A DNA stretch of 64,000 nt from Aphrophora alni (taxonomy: Eukaryota > Arthropoda > Insecta > Hemiptera > Aphrophoridae): assembly GCA_963513935.1 (NCBI GenBank), contig OY740772.1, positions 17,454,098 to 17,518,097 of the forward strand, read 5' to 3'. The notes below the pieces were generated by a model. It made no database searches. It saw nothing but the letters and a program-made list of their open reading frames with translations, and was not told the DNA's origin. The translations under genes and the position numbers were made by a program. Shown piece by piece: positions 1 through 11,496 of the stretch (position 1 is its first letter; every line of letters begins with the position of its first letter).

Positions 1-320
1 GTTACGAAATCCGGCAAGGCGGAGTTACCGACACGAACGTAGAGGGGGGGGGAGACATTTTAATATAAAACTACGATGCCCGTTAGGACTTAGTAGAAGT
101 CAAGAAAGTAGTGATATAAACAATTACGAGGTTTACAAAACCTGCATAATACACCAGTGATCTACCGATACAATTTAACATCGTCAAACTAGACCCAAGA
201 TATCAACTTTTGAACATTACATTTATAGGATCTTCTTGTGTTATATTGTCTGGTTGGGCTGGGTAAGTACCACGATGGAACCCATCAACTTGTTTTACTG
301 ATTGGTGAATTGTTTTGTGT
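1..320 (+). repeat. Dispersed repeat family C, copy 1
   Basis: This stretch matches 29460-29740 and 54770-55140 in the same orientation. Shared landmarks in order are a CACGAACGTAG-like word, AAGAAAGTAGTGATAT, GGTTTACAAAACCTG-like, and a GGTTGGGCTGGG-like word followed by CAACTTGTTT. No coding potential is visible. The window starts inside or at the edge of the copy, so its left end is unknown. Confidence 0.55.
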
Positions 321-1889
321 TATTAACAACGTATTTCACAAAAAAAAAAAAAAATGTTATCGAAATCTGTTGAGTTCTTTATTAGATATTGGACCTTTAA
401 TAAAAGCACTAAATGACTCTTTTTAAAAATATACATTGATAAATCTCTTCTTTGATTTGTGGGGAGTTTAGTGTCAAATATTTTTTTGTAGTATTTGAAG
501 GATAACTTTAAGGAATATTTAATTTGAATTTGAAATGTGGTTATCATCAGGTAAAAAATAGAAATAAGATCTTACATGAATTACTCGAAAACAATAACTG
601 TGTGCTGAACTTTAAGAGATTTAAATCTACCTATTATGGGCCACAAATTTGACATGTTTTATCAAACGGATTGTTATTGTACAATATTTCAGAACATATC
701 ACATTTCATGATTTTCCACGATTAAAAATGAATTTTGAAAAACGTCCATTTCTTAGAGTTAATAAATCAAAGCTTTAGTTATTTAAAATTTACATACAAT
801 TTTATAATGAGACTCATTTATTAGACCGTACTAACTATTCTCATTGAAAATATAACCTGCTCTGTGTTAACCTACCTTGAAAATGAAGTACCTGGGATAA
901 ATCATGGTCGGGAAGAATGAATAAATAGTAGAAGTATACAAAATATTGTGTATTCATTGAACTAAAGATGACAAATGAAACAAAGTTAGAGCTGCAAGAA
1001 TAATTATAAAAACTAAGTGTAACAATATAATAATTCATAGGTAATAAAAAATAGATTTTATTCAAAAATATTTATGTTGAGAAAAACGTAAAATTATAAA
1101 ACATTGTCTGTGGCACAAGCGGAGAGAGTTTAGGATCTTATGAAATATACTGGGTGTTAAAAAAGTGTGGAACCACCGAAATATCTTTTGATTGGGTAAT
1201 GAAAAAAAGAAATTGAGATTTAGTTTACGATTATATAACGTTTCTATCAATCTCTTGGTGGGTGATGTAGTCTTTTTATTCCATGTCAGGGGACTGCCCG
1301 AGGAGGGCACCCCCTATGTGGAGTGGTACATCATTTTAAAGCCCATTTGTTTCTGAGTAAGGATTCGCAGATTTCATCTCAAAAGGACCATCCAATCAAA
1401 AATGACAACTGGTCAATGTTTCAAAACATTGTGTAGGACACAAGCTGAAGACTCGAGTATATTGAATCACGAGAGAGGAAAATTTCGTATCTTTAAACAT
1501 TAACTATACATATTTATAATTTGATTTTAAATTTCAAGTTTTAACTTTGTATGGTCAGGTTTCGAAATTATAACTTATTATTAATTAATAATTTAAATAT
1601 TTTTTAAAACAAATAAAGATTTTCTTAAGAAACTTAGCAGTAACGTAATCACTCAATTGTGATAAGTGTAGAGAATTTAACACTATATATTATCTAGTTT
1701 CATTTATTGAGCGCTGTTGGGACTTTAAGCGCTGATATTGAAAACAACAACAGATATCGATAAATGGGTTTCACCATCATTTTTATCATACAATTATCCA
1801 CTAAAATAATGTACCACATGAAAAATGCAGATGTGTTTGGGTCATCAATCTTCAAATTTCACTAATATATAACCGAAATCTGTATAACC
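321..1889. other. AT-rich stretch, no gene seen
   Basis: Only short open frames of chance type, below about 85 codons, and homopolymer runs are present. I see no splice-flanked coding block, no RNA gene and no clear repeat. Confidence 0.5.
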
Positions 1890-2350
1890 GATTTAGAGAA
1901 AATAGGTTTTTAATCACAGCTCTATGGCCGTAATTTGTTTTTACTGAGAGGACAAAAACGGGAATTTTTAGAGAGATAGCTTCCAATACGTTTTGTCTGG
2001 GTCTTTAGAGCCCAGACTTGAGTAAAAAATTATCAAAACAGTTAGAGCCGATTTTTAGAAAAAAAAATATTATGTATTTTTTATGGCAGTTACATACAAA
2101 TTTTAAAATTGCTTAAAAGAAATTTCCCGATATAAAGCATAAATGTGCCCACATACCAAATGTGATTTAAATTGATCCAAATGTTTGCACAAACGATAAG
2201 ACAAATCACAGAAGACATTATTCTAGAACCATTTTGTTTTTTAGTAAAAGAACTTCAAAAACGGATTTCTTTTTTGCAAAAAACTAAATTATTATTATTA
2301 TATAATAATTTTCTCTATACTAAAACTATGTGAGAAAGTTAAAATTAAAG
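1890..2350 (-). repeat. Dispersed repeat family A, reverse copy
   Basis: Family A is the commonest repeat here. Its forward signature is ATAACTCAAAATTTGGGG followed by TAGC, an A-rich tract, CAAAATCGG and AACAAAACGTATTGG. This copy carries the reverse complement: an ACGTTTTGTCTGGGTC word near 1990, then CCCACATACCAAATGTGATT near 2150. It closely resembles 4010-4290. It is noncoding and could be a decayed nonautonomous transposon. Confidence 0.5.
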
Positions 2351-2939
2351 ATATATTGAAGATGGTAGATAGGTACCATTTTTTCAAATCTTTATACTTT
2401 GGTATTTTTTGTAACTATACGAATCTTCTATTCACATATTTGACTTTTGCAATCTTAAACTCAATTTTATAACACTCTGTATAGATACGAATTTTTACAA
2501 TTAAAAAAATCTTTAATGAAGACTGTTTCCTACATGTAAGAGAAGTGGACAAAACCATGACACTAATTCAGTATAAAGACGGGTTTTGGCATTTACATTT
2601 TGCCGATAATGGGGGTCTTACCGGTGAGACACTAATGGCTGAAGGCTATTGGATAATAAGAGGGACGGTCAGGACATTTGCTAATTCGATTGCCTTCAAG
2701 TTTGATATTACATCCCTTGACAGCAACTTGCTGTAACATAAAATTAATCGATCTTATTAAATATCATATCCCCGCGTTGCTCCTATAACGTCGGATTGGT
2801 TTTTCTCTAATCATGAACAAAGAATAGATTTTATCTAAAATTTGTCTCTTTTGATACAAATATATGAGTCACGTGTAGATCTTATTTTCCACCATTTTCT
2901 CAACAAATTCCTATATTCTTTCTGTTATGATGAGTACAT

Positions 2940-3430
2940 ATTTTATAGTAATATTGAAATATTAACAATTTCTACCATAAGTAATAAGAACCATTTTGAT
3001 AGTTAAAGGAGCGATTTTTCATTAAGAACAAAATAAAAACGATTTTCTTTCTGTTTTTGATGTTTTGATTTAATAAAAAAATCGATTTTTTTAAAAATTT
3101 GTATTTAATTTTATAGACTTTAATTGCATCTATCTATTCAGAATAAAATAATTGCAGAACTAAAAAAATATCCGCTCATTATAGAGAATTCCCAAGAAAT
3201 TATGTTTTCAGTTCTTATGACGATAACTCGATTTTCCCATGATTTATAGAAAAATTATAAGAAAACCTTTGACTTGTAGTTCAATGAGAAAATGTTTTAT
3301 GTCTTGAAAATGTTTGGTCAAATTTAGGGTTTTCAAAATATTCAATTTAAATAGCCGCTATTTTAAACTGAGGAAAGGAAATCGGTTGATAATATTTCTC
3401 AAATTGGGGTTTTACAGCAGTAAGTAACAA
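2940..3430 (-). repeat. Dispersed repeat family F, reverse copy
   Basis: The segment 3180-3430 matches the reverse complement of 58080-58330. Shared words are TATGACGATAACTCGAT (TATGTCGATAATTCAAT there), an ATAGCCGCTATTTT-like word and GAAATCGGTTG. Similar fragments lie near 29060-29110 and 53960. No ORF is conserved. Confidence 0.45.
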
Positions 3431-4009
3431 GCAATATTTACTTTTGCAGAAAACAGATTTTCTTTTTGTTCAAAACACAAAATGGGGCTAGATAGGGAAC
3501 TAAACATTTTAGAGTATATGTTCCTATGAACGTTTTTTATTTATTTTCACCAGTAGCTACGTAATACGTTCTGAAAGGTTTTATTCCATAACATATCTAT
3601 TTTTCGACTTTGCACACATAAAAAGATTGAAAATTTAGGGTATATTAACTTTTAATTTTAAATGTTGCGAACAATAATCAACAAACTTGAATAATTTCGG
3701 CGAAACAATACATAGATAGTACGATAAACTGAGTTTATTTTGTTATTTGTCGCCATGGTAATTTAGAATGGTGCCAGCACGCGTGCCCAGACGCTATTGC
3801 TCCGCGCGTCGTTCACAGGCAACCAGTAGTCACTTTAGTAATGACGACTCTACAACTGAAAGCACAATGTGTTTCATGTTTTGCTGAATTGAAATCAATA
3901 GAGTCATATTCGACATCCTACACTCAAGGTTTACCAAACATAAGGAGGTTTTTTGTTTTGTTTAGTACCAATAACTCACGTACTGATTATGAGTGTCTTT
4001 AGATGCTAT
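3431..4009. other. Unassigned stretch with a CpG-rich patch
   Basis: The block 3765-3835 is unusually GC- and CpG-rich for this window and contains the palindrome GCACGCGTGC. It has no TATA box at a suitable spacing and no long open frame, so I do not call it a promoter or exon. Confidence 0.35.
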
Positions 4010-4290
4010 ACTTTGAAAAATTTAATCAAAATCACAAAAGACGATTGTGAGATATATTTTATTTAAAAAGGAAATTCTCCGAAAATATGTTATATCGAAA
4101 AAAGGAAAGCAATTCCTGATATGTTGCATAAATATGCACACACACCAAATTAGATTAATATAAGACATACCTTTGGGCTGTACAACTCTGCACAACAATA
4201 TTTGGATTCAGAGAACTTCAAAAAGGATAAAACATCCATCACGTAACTTTCTCTATACTAAGTAGCCTATATGTGTGAAAATTAAAGATA
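4010..4290 (-). repeat. Dispersed repeat family A, reverse copy
   Basis: It contains AATCAAAATC, a ...GATATGTTGCATAAATATGC... block and CACACACCAAATTAGATT, matching 2100-2260 in order. It lies upstream of the tandem array and the promoter candidate. Confidence 0.45.
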
Positions 4291-4606
4291 CTCTTCGACT
4301 GAAGGGGGAATAACAAAAGGTACAAAATAATACCCAAAGTGTCTGAACTGTAATGTTATACTCTTCAACATTACACCATACCTTGTTTGATTGGAAAAGC
4401 AGCCTTGTTTTTAGTGAACCATTAAGAAGGAAAGGGGAATGTAATGGTAGAAATTTATATTATCCCAATTACACGAAAATACTGTACACCATCGTTACCG
4501 TAAATATAAGGAAGACTGTTTGACTCGGCTGTTAGAGCTTTTGAATTGTCTTAAATGTTTTGTAATCCGGTAACAGTTTGCTGAAATGGATTAAAGATAA
4601 CATGGG

Positions 4607-4616
4607 GCGCATGCGC
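4607..4616. promoter_or_regulatory. NRF-1-like palindromic motif
   Basis: GCGCATGCGC is a perfect palindrome and the core of the NRF-1 (insect Ewg) binding motif. CpG-rich words are rare in this AT-rich window. It lies about 1.4 kb upstream of the predicted start at 6004. Chance occurrence cannot be excluded. Confidence 0.25.
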
Positions 4617-4737
4617 ACTCCACCTTTAGAACGTGATACAACGCTCGTTATTGTAATGTAGGCAGACTTAGTTTTAATTATTGTCTGTGTGAATTGATAA
4701 ATAATCTTAATTGTTTTCTTAATGGTTAAGAAAGGAT

Positions 4738-5536
4738 GAAGTGTTAAGCCGCGTTGGAGACGTGTTGCTTTGACAGATTACATGTCTCTGAATGTGTCTG
4801 TATTGGAGCAACTCCAATAGTGACAGCAGCGCAACTATCAGGCGAGATTTGAAAGTAATTACTGCTGTCACGGAGGATGAGTTGGAGGTATGTTACTTCG
4901 ACTGGGTACATATCACTGAATATGTATGTTCTTGTTATAGCAAATCTGAAGTGACTGTAACGCAACTATCAGGCGCCGTAAGGAAGTAGTTGCTTCTGTC
5001 AAGCAGGATGAAGTGTTAAGCCTAGCTGGAGGAGTGTTGCTTGGACAGAGAATATCTCTGAATGTGTCTGTATTGGAGCAACTCTGAAGTGACGGCAACG
5101 CAACTATCAGGCTCCGTAAGGAAGTAGTTGCTTCGGTCAAGCAGGATGAAGTGTTAGGCCTAGCTGGAGGAGTGTTGCTTGGACAGAGAATATCTCTAAA
5201 TGTGTCTGTATTGGAGCAACTCTGAAGTGACGGTAACGCAACTATCAGGCGCCGCGCCGTAAGGAAGTAGTTGCTTCTGTCAAGCAGGATGAAGTGTTAA
5301 GCCTAGCTGGAGGAGTGTTGCTTGGACAGAGAATATGTCTGAATGTGTCTGTATTGGAGCAACTCTGAAGTGACGGCTACGCAACTATCAGGCGCCGCAA
5401 GGAAGTAGTTGATTCTGTCAAGCAGGATGAAGTGTTAAGCCTAGCTGGAGGAGTGTTGCTTGGACCTGTATTGGAGCAACTCTGAAGTGATGGCAACGCA
5501 ACTATCAGGCGCCGTAAGGAAGTAGTTGCTTCTGTT
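4738..5536 (+). repeat. 138-bp tandem repeat, about 5.7 copies
   Basis: The units begin GAAGTGTTAAGCC at 4738, a diverged second unit near 4877, then 5010, 5148, 5291 and 5429, giving spacings of 138-143 bp. Each unit contains TGTCTGTATTGGAGCAACTC and CGCAACTATCAGGC. The first two units are the most diverged and the last lacks an internal stretch of about 20 bp. The inner units are nearly identical, which suggests recent unequal exchange. The unit length keeps the frame open only in short stretches and no protein is implied. Confidence 0.9.
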
Positions 5537-5559
5537 ATGCCATGTACTAGTTTTCATTC

Positions 5560-5910
5560 TGTATTTTGTCATATATACGTAATATAGAGAAGGTTATGTG
5601 AAGGGATGGGTCAAAAATTGACTTTGATTTTTGCGAATAAATCCGTATTGAGTTTCCATGTTTAACAAAATGGTTTTTGGAATGTACGTTTATCGTATAT
5701 CATGTGTACAACATTTTACAACACAAATACTTGGATCGATTTTAATTAACGTTTGTATTTTTTTGATTATATCTCGATAACTCAAAATTTGGAGGTAACT
5801 GTTATAACAAAAAAAGAAATACAAAATTACGATTTTATCAAAATCGGCTCTTAATATTTTGATGAAATTTTGGTTAAGTGCATTCTCTAAAAATAGTTGA
5901 GACAATATGT
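5560..5910 (+). repeat. Dispersed repeat family A, forward copy
   Basis: It carries GATCGATTTTAATTAACG, ATAACTCAAAATTTGG and CAAAATCGGCTCTTA in the family order. It directly follows the 138-bp array and ends about 65 bp before the TATA box at 5977. Confidence 0.55.
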
Positions 5911-5976
5911 CGAAAATTAGGCAATTGCTGATCTGCAATTACCAACTTGTATGCGGAGGAGCCGAGAGTATTTAGG

Positions 5977-6005
5977 TATAAATGAGGTCGACACAAGGCA
6001 GTCAG
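5977..6005 (+). promoter_or_regulatory. Core promoter candidate: TATA box plus initiator
   Basis: TATAAAT lies at 5977-5983 and an arthropod-type initiator, CAGTCAG, at 5999-6005. The predicted +1 A at 6004 is 27 bp downstream of the first T of the TATA box, as expected for a focused insect promoter. The downstream 150 bp is locally GC-rich. No other place in the window that I found combines these elements. It could also belong to a transposon. Confidence 0.45.
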
Positions 6006-6160
6006 CGGACGGGCCAGGTGTTAAAGTATATTACGGAGGTGTTTAGCAGCTGAGGGACGTAGAGGAAGCAACCTTACTAGTTGACATAACAGCAGGAATC
6101 ATTGAATCTGGAAGTTACGGTTCCTGGCACTTTAGGAACTTTACGGAGAGAGATACCAAA
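6004..6160 (+). other. Candidate noncoding first exon with GT donor
   Basis: From the predicted start, 157 bp runs without an ATG to a strong 5' splice site, CAAA|GTGAGTAATC, with GT at 6161-6162. An ATG-free leader exon followed by a long AT-rich intron is a common insect gene arrangement. No acceptor or coding exon can be linked to it, so the gene is unidentified. This is inferred from sequence signals only. Confidence 0.4.
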
Positions 6161-6889
6161 GTGAGTAATCATCGTGTGTACTTTATTCTTTTGAGTTACT
6201 AAGCTTGTGTGGATCCACCTATAGGCTACGTGGAATCATAATAATTGTAACTCTGGCCACAGCATTGTTTTCGCTCTGGGTTTGTATAACACAACTCCTG
6301 TATTAGTTTAAATACAAACATAACTGAACCACTGATAATAATTATTATCGAAGGTTGTGTTTGTATTAAACTATAACAAACTAAACCATTAATATTTATT
6401 GGATGAACGAATCTCAATATATAACAAGTAGTTTAATCGGCACAAAACTCATTGTTCACCATCTCACCAAAAAAATTCTGACGTTACCTTTTATTTACTT
6501 TCGTAATATATTTAAGAGTAAGACAGTTTATGTTACATTTGTGTTCAGTTAAAAAAAAACTTTATAAGATTTAAAATCCATGAGATTGTTATCATCATTC
6601 TACAGTTCTAGAAGACAACTCTTCAGTTTTTAATATAAACCATAAAATCTGTACACTACCGCAATCAAAAGTTTTGTTTTGCATCTTTTCACCTTAAGTT
6701 CCTTTAAAATAACTTTAATAATTCATGAGAGGGGGCGGGGGAGGGGGACACAGATACGCTTTGGTTTCGTCGCTTAATCAAAAAGTTTATTCAATTGACG
6801 TAAAGAGGAAATCTGAATACAGCTAATCCAAAATGAAAATTATTCATTTAAATTATTCCCAAAAAACCAGTCTACAAATGGAATTAAAC

Positions 6890-7420
6890 GGTGCAAAAAC
6901 ATTGCACAACATTTCTCACACACTCATCCAAAACCACAAACAAAGATTTTTATCGCCTAATACGTTAGTTCAATATTAGTCATTTTTTAAACTGAAAATT
7001 AACCTTAGACCCAGTCTTAGATATTTTTACATTAATTTATTTATATATTTATATAAAGCCTAAACTTGCTTCAATTGTATTATAAAGTGTAAAGCGTAAA
7101 GTTTAAGTGGTAGCTTCGTTCCAAAACATCCACCCCCCCATTTTGTTTAATTACTTTTAATCTAGTGTTACTTGTCATAGGCAACGATATTGCTTAAAAG
7201 AATATACCAAGGACTAAAAATGTATTACAAGAATAATTGGCAAAAAAAAATCTCGACATCTTTTATTTAAAAGCTCGTTTTTAATCATACACTGTGGACG
7301 TGTTCATGACACAATCGAAGCAAGTTTAGATCCTTTTATAAATACATAATTTTTTTTTCCGTTTTATTTCTTTTTAGTGATCTATGAGTGAGAAAGTTTG
7401 TGCAATTTTTTGTATCTGTA
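6890..7420. mobile_element. Palindromic MITE-like element, family H
   Basis: The left arm begins GTGCAAAAACATTGCACAAC at 6891. The right arm (7385-7420) reads GAGTGAGAAAGTTTGTGCAA, the reverse complement of the family's left end. Inside, words around AAGCCTAAACTTGCTTCAA (left) and TCGAAGCAAGTTTAGATCC (right) are also mirrored, so the inverted symmetry extends over much of the element. It has no ORF. It is likely a nonautonomous DNA transposon whose copies recur at 15.5, 17.7, 25.1, 32.9, 35.1, 36.3 and 60.3 kb. The target duplication was not resolved. Confidence 0.55.
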
Positions 7421-7589
7421 TGCAGTGAAAATATTTTATATGGAATTGATTAATTGTGACCTGAGACAGTACAAAAAAATTATTTTTTAATTAAAAAAAA
7501 AAAATTGGTTATCCTGAAGTGAGGAATTCGAGATAATTAATTTGTTTAAATTCTCACAGACAGGTTTATGCCATACATATATTATATTA

Positions 7590-7880
7590 AACAAAAGAAT
7601 TAAGATTCTTGCCGACATATCCGTTTTGAGGTTTGTAAATCCTGTAAAAATTGGTTTTGGAATTATGTCCGTTTATCATCTGTCCTTTGTGTAGTACTGT
7701 ACACTTGAATAAATTTTAATAAAATTTGTGTGTGAACATTTTGGTTATAACTCAAAATTTGTGGGCAGTAAAAAAAAAGAAGATTTGATTGAAAAATCAG
7801 CTGTAACTATTTTTAAAAAAATTGCTTAAATTTATCCTCAAAGGATCCAAACAAAATGTAATGGTCGACATCTGCCTCGG
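7590..7880 (+). repeat. Dispersed repeat family A, forward copy
   Basis: Family landmarks are present: GACATATCCGTTTTGAGG, TTATAACTCAAAATTTG, and near the end CCAAACAAAATGTAATGGTC. Confidence 0.55.
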
Positions 7881-7949
7881 AATAGAGGTTAATGAGTTAT
7901 TGTTAAAAATTAAAAATACGGAAATGGGTATATTATAAAAATATAATTT

Positions 7950-8110
7950 TTCAAAATTAGTTCTACTCATTTTACTAAAATTTAACCTTGTCTAACCTTG
8001 TCTATTTAACTTTTTGGCTGAAAAATCCCGAACTGTCATTTTATGTGAAAAAAGTTCCTCTATATTTGGGGATGGGAGAATGAGAAATATTATTGAATCG
8101 TTTATTTAAT
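7950..8110 (-). repeat. Family H fragment
   Basis: CGAACTGTCATTTTATGTG followed by TTTGGGGATGGGAGAATGAG matches the reverse arm of family H seen at 25060-25170. Confidence 0.4.
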
Positions 8111-8689
8111 TACAAATTAACATATCAGTGGAACAAATACCTGACGATAATAAAACCTGTTCAAATTGTACCGTGATGAATTTCTTTCGCAATTTAACCG
8201 TACATTAAAACTTCAATAAATTGGCAACTGTTATTGATATACGATTGGAGTTTTAAAAGAAATAATCTAAGGGCAGCAACAGCAGCAGCTAATGACTTAG
8301 CAAAGATAAATACAGTTGTGCGCCGTGCCGTAACTCTTCATCGTTCAAACACAGAGTCACGAGGTGAATTATGACGTCACATAAATATAGAGACATGACA
8401 AAAAAATTGTTCCAATTGTGCGATTTATTACAAGTTAACAAAATAAAATCTCTTTATCTCTGCGACTTTGTCTTTCTGGTAAACTTAAAATGATAATAAA
8501 TAAATGTTATACAAGTTGTCCTTCCTCTCTGTAAAATTTGCTTTTATATTTTTGAGAAATAATTGTAATACAGTAAAGTTAGATATACAATTTTACGGTG
8601 TTGACCAAACATTGTGAGGTTGATTGAAAAGCTACAACTGATAGCAAACTCCACTTGGAAATTCCAAGACAACGAATTTAATATCTTTA

Positions 8690-9875
8690 TATACACAGAG
8701 TGGCTGAAAAAGAACGAATGTTTTTGAGATCGGTAGTACTTCAAAGAATGACGTCACACGACCTTTAAGTAGTTCAGTTCAGTTTTAGAAGCTATCGCAC
8801 AGTAGAACTTTGACTTATAGTAATTCTTTAAAAATATTGGTTCCGTCGTTACAGTCCAACAAAACAAGATAAGGCCGTTGTCCTTTGTTTTGTGCCAAGA
8901 TAAGGCGTGAAAAGCGATCCCTTATCGTCACAGAGTAGGCTACTCTCTTGTATCTTTTCGCACAACGAAGAGGAAATCAACCGGCCGTCAACGTAAAGCT
9001 TAGACTAAAGTAAATAATTGTGAGAAAGTCGGTTCTTCAGAATCCTCAGCGCTCCAGTGAAACTTTAGGTCTGTTGCTACTACACGACGAATTCTTTCAA
9101 GTACTACCGAATTCGTGAATATTCAAAAGTAACTTTAAAGCAATTATGTCCAACTCCGACTGTTTTGTGAAATAAAATTTGAAATTATTCCTTTTGATTT
9201 AATGTTCATGATGAGTGATGACGCACATTTCTATTTGTATGATTACGGACTATCAATTTTTTGTAGCACACAACCCATATAAATAAAACTAGGGATCTCT
9301 CCATATTGGTAAGGTTACAGTTTGGTGTGATGTTTCAAAAATGTATGTAGTTGGACCTTACTTTTTTTTTGAAGAATGGGCTACAGTAACAGCGACGTCA
9401 GGACGCTACTTCGGCATGGTACACGATTTTTGTACTTCCACAATTTCGAGGTTAACATGGAAGGAATGTGTTTACAACAAGATAAAGCCACAGCCAACAG
9501 GACAAGTATTTCGATGACAGTTGTTCAATAAATGTTTCCCTAAAACGTTTCGGTGATGACTTTAGCCCTCATGCTCACTAGATTTCTCTGAATGTGATTT
9601 ATTTCTTTGTGGTTACCTGAAATCGAAACTCTAAATTCAAAAACAAGAAGAAAAATAAATACGAGCTGTAATTTGCCATTCGCGAAGATGGCGGAAGAAA
9701 TCTTGATAAGTGTAATGCAGAACATTGAGAAGAGGCTATGGGATGTGTGTACATTAATGTCTAATTGTAAAAATGCATTATTTACAGATTGTTTTGCTGT
9801 TAATATAATTTGTTTATATTGAAAATCAACAAAGTTACGCTTATTTGAAAAACATGCGCCACCTTGTATAATGCA
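8690..9875 (+). mobile_element. Decayed mariner element
   Basis: About 1.2 kb, the usual mariner size. The left end (AGAGTGGCTGAAAAAGAACGA, from about 8697) and the reverse complement of the right end (AAGGTGGCGCATGTTTTTC, near 9870) are roughly inverted copies, as expected for terminal inverted repeats. The interior encodes the broken transposase described separately. Confidence 0.7.
8850..9825 (+). pseudogene. Mariner (DD34D) transposase pseudogene
   Basis: The cut-and-paste DDE transposase is legible across several frames. MSDDAHFYLY (9211-9240) corresponds to the first catalytic Asp block (SDEAHF in intact relatives). LQQDKAT (9472-9492) is the second Asp block (QQDGAT). LDFSECDLFLCGYLKS (from 9578) is the third Asp block plus the YLKS tail. 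The spacing between the second and third Asp is about 33 residues, fitting DD34D. Downstream, MQNIEKRLWDVC matches the family's C-terminal helix. Several stops and at least one frameshift make it inactive. Identification is from family motifs seen by eye. Confidence 0.8.
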
Positions 9876-9883
9876 ACTTCTCT

Positions 9884-10010
9884 CTGTCTATCTGTGCGTA
9901 AATAGTATTCCGATATTCAAACGGGTTTATTCCCTATGTAGGTACCATATAAATGGTCAAGGTTCAATCTCTGTTTGATTCAATAGTTTCCAAGTTATAG
10001 CAATATTTGT
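9884..10010 (+). repeat. Possible dispersed repeat family E
   Basis: CTGTGCG near the start, a GGTCAA word and a TTGATTCAATAGTTTCCAAGTTATAGCAA-like tail show weak order-preserving similarity to 12955-13110 (TCAATCTCAAAGTTATAACA). The match is loose. Confidence 0.3.
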
Positions 10011-10891
10011 CCACACGGGTAAAACGAAAACCCTCTTCTTTTCTTTCTTATACTGAAAAATCTAAATCACAAATCTTTCGACATATTTATCTCATAAAAA
10101 AAATTAAAAAATTTCAGCAACAATATACATGTTGTCAGTGACAGAGTTTGTATACGACTAAACGCTCATATAAGCTGAACACATTTTTATAATCAGTGGT
10201 ATAGTTCCCAAGTTTTAATGTTTTCTTTCTATCGATTAAGAGTAAATCCATATTATTCTCCAGTATATAATTGACGTTTCAACAACAGCATTTTGATTTT
10301 CCACTAACAAAATAAAATAACATTCTATTTGAATATTACATTTCTAACATTCTATAAGACACTTCCAAACAGATTTATAAGAAGAACAAAAAGAAGTAAA
10401 AACACAACTAATATTCGAAATTCCTTCTATAAAACCATTATGCAACATTAATATCATAAAACGTATATACATAAAATTATTTCTATAAAGACTTTTTAAG
10501 TCACATACATAATTCACGACACATTCATACACTACTTACATACACACAGCTCTACATATACACCCGATACTCCCATAAGTCTCTTATATTTAACAGAAAA
10601 CAGAAACAAAATTAATAATAATTTAGAAAAAAGGCTAATAAGTTCAGATTATTGTAATGAAAGCACCAACTGCTTTACGTCCTGTAAATATTTTCTTACC
10701 TCTTTGACGTATTTGTTTTTATTTGCACAGTTTTTATCTGGGTAAGTAAAAGGTTAAAAACTTAGGTGGAAGATAAGTGTAAAATTTCTTAAATAAGTTA
10801 AACATAGGTTTCGGAACTGAGGCATCACAAAAAGTACGGAAATTCCTTGATCAATGTCCTAACAAGTTAGCTCCATTGCTAACATAAAATA

Positions 10892-10900
<9 letters not shown>

Positions 10901-10951
<51 letters not shown>
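10901..10951. repeat. (AT)n microsatellite
   Basis: About 50 bp of uninterrupted AT dinucleotides. Confidence 0.98.
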
Positions 10952-10953
<2 letters not shown>

Positions 10954-11382
10954 GAGGCAATATATTGAGTTCCTTAAAAATAGAATTTGGATGTTGCTGA
11001 CATTACGCTAATAAAACATTTATGATGAATAATTAGAGGATTGATATATTTTTATTGTATACTCAATCACATAATATAATTCAATACTTTAACTGAGAAT
11101 TTATCAGAGTAAAATATATTGACCTAAACAATTCTAGGTTGAACAAAGTTTTTAACATATAAAATATTTTTCATCACACTGCCCCAAAAGTTGATACTTT
11201 CAACGTTTACAAAACAATTTGTAAACAGCTGATTGCAGATCAGTTTTACAACTGCACCGAAAATCAGCAATTGCACTGAAAGTTCCCTGGACTCTAGTTT
11301 ACGGTTTTTAACACTGTCTGGGCTAGTGTTCTTTCTTTTCAGTTCTAAGCTATTAAAACAGCTGATCCCGCTTTAAATCATC

Positions 11383-11396
11383 GTTCCCATAGCAAC
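11383..11396. promoter_or_regulatory. RFX X-box-like motif
   Basis: GTTCCCATAGCAAC resembles the RFX X-box (GTTNCCATGGYAAC-like). An E-box-type AAAACAGCTGAT lies about 25 bp upstream. The same motif pair occurs in mirrored order near 33891-33935. It lies 100 bp before the Crypton-like relic, so it may be transposon leader sequence. No function is shown. Confidence 0.25.
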
Positions 11397-11496
11397 GTAA
11401 AAACAAATACTAACTGTTGAGTTAATGTTTATTACGGAATAATATTATTTAGAATGATTTTATTTTTGAGTAGAGATATTGTTTTTTAATAATATT

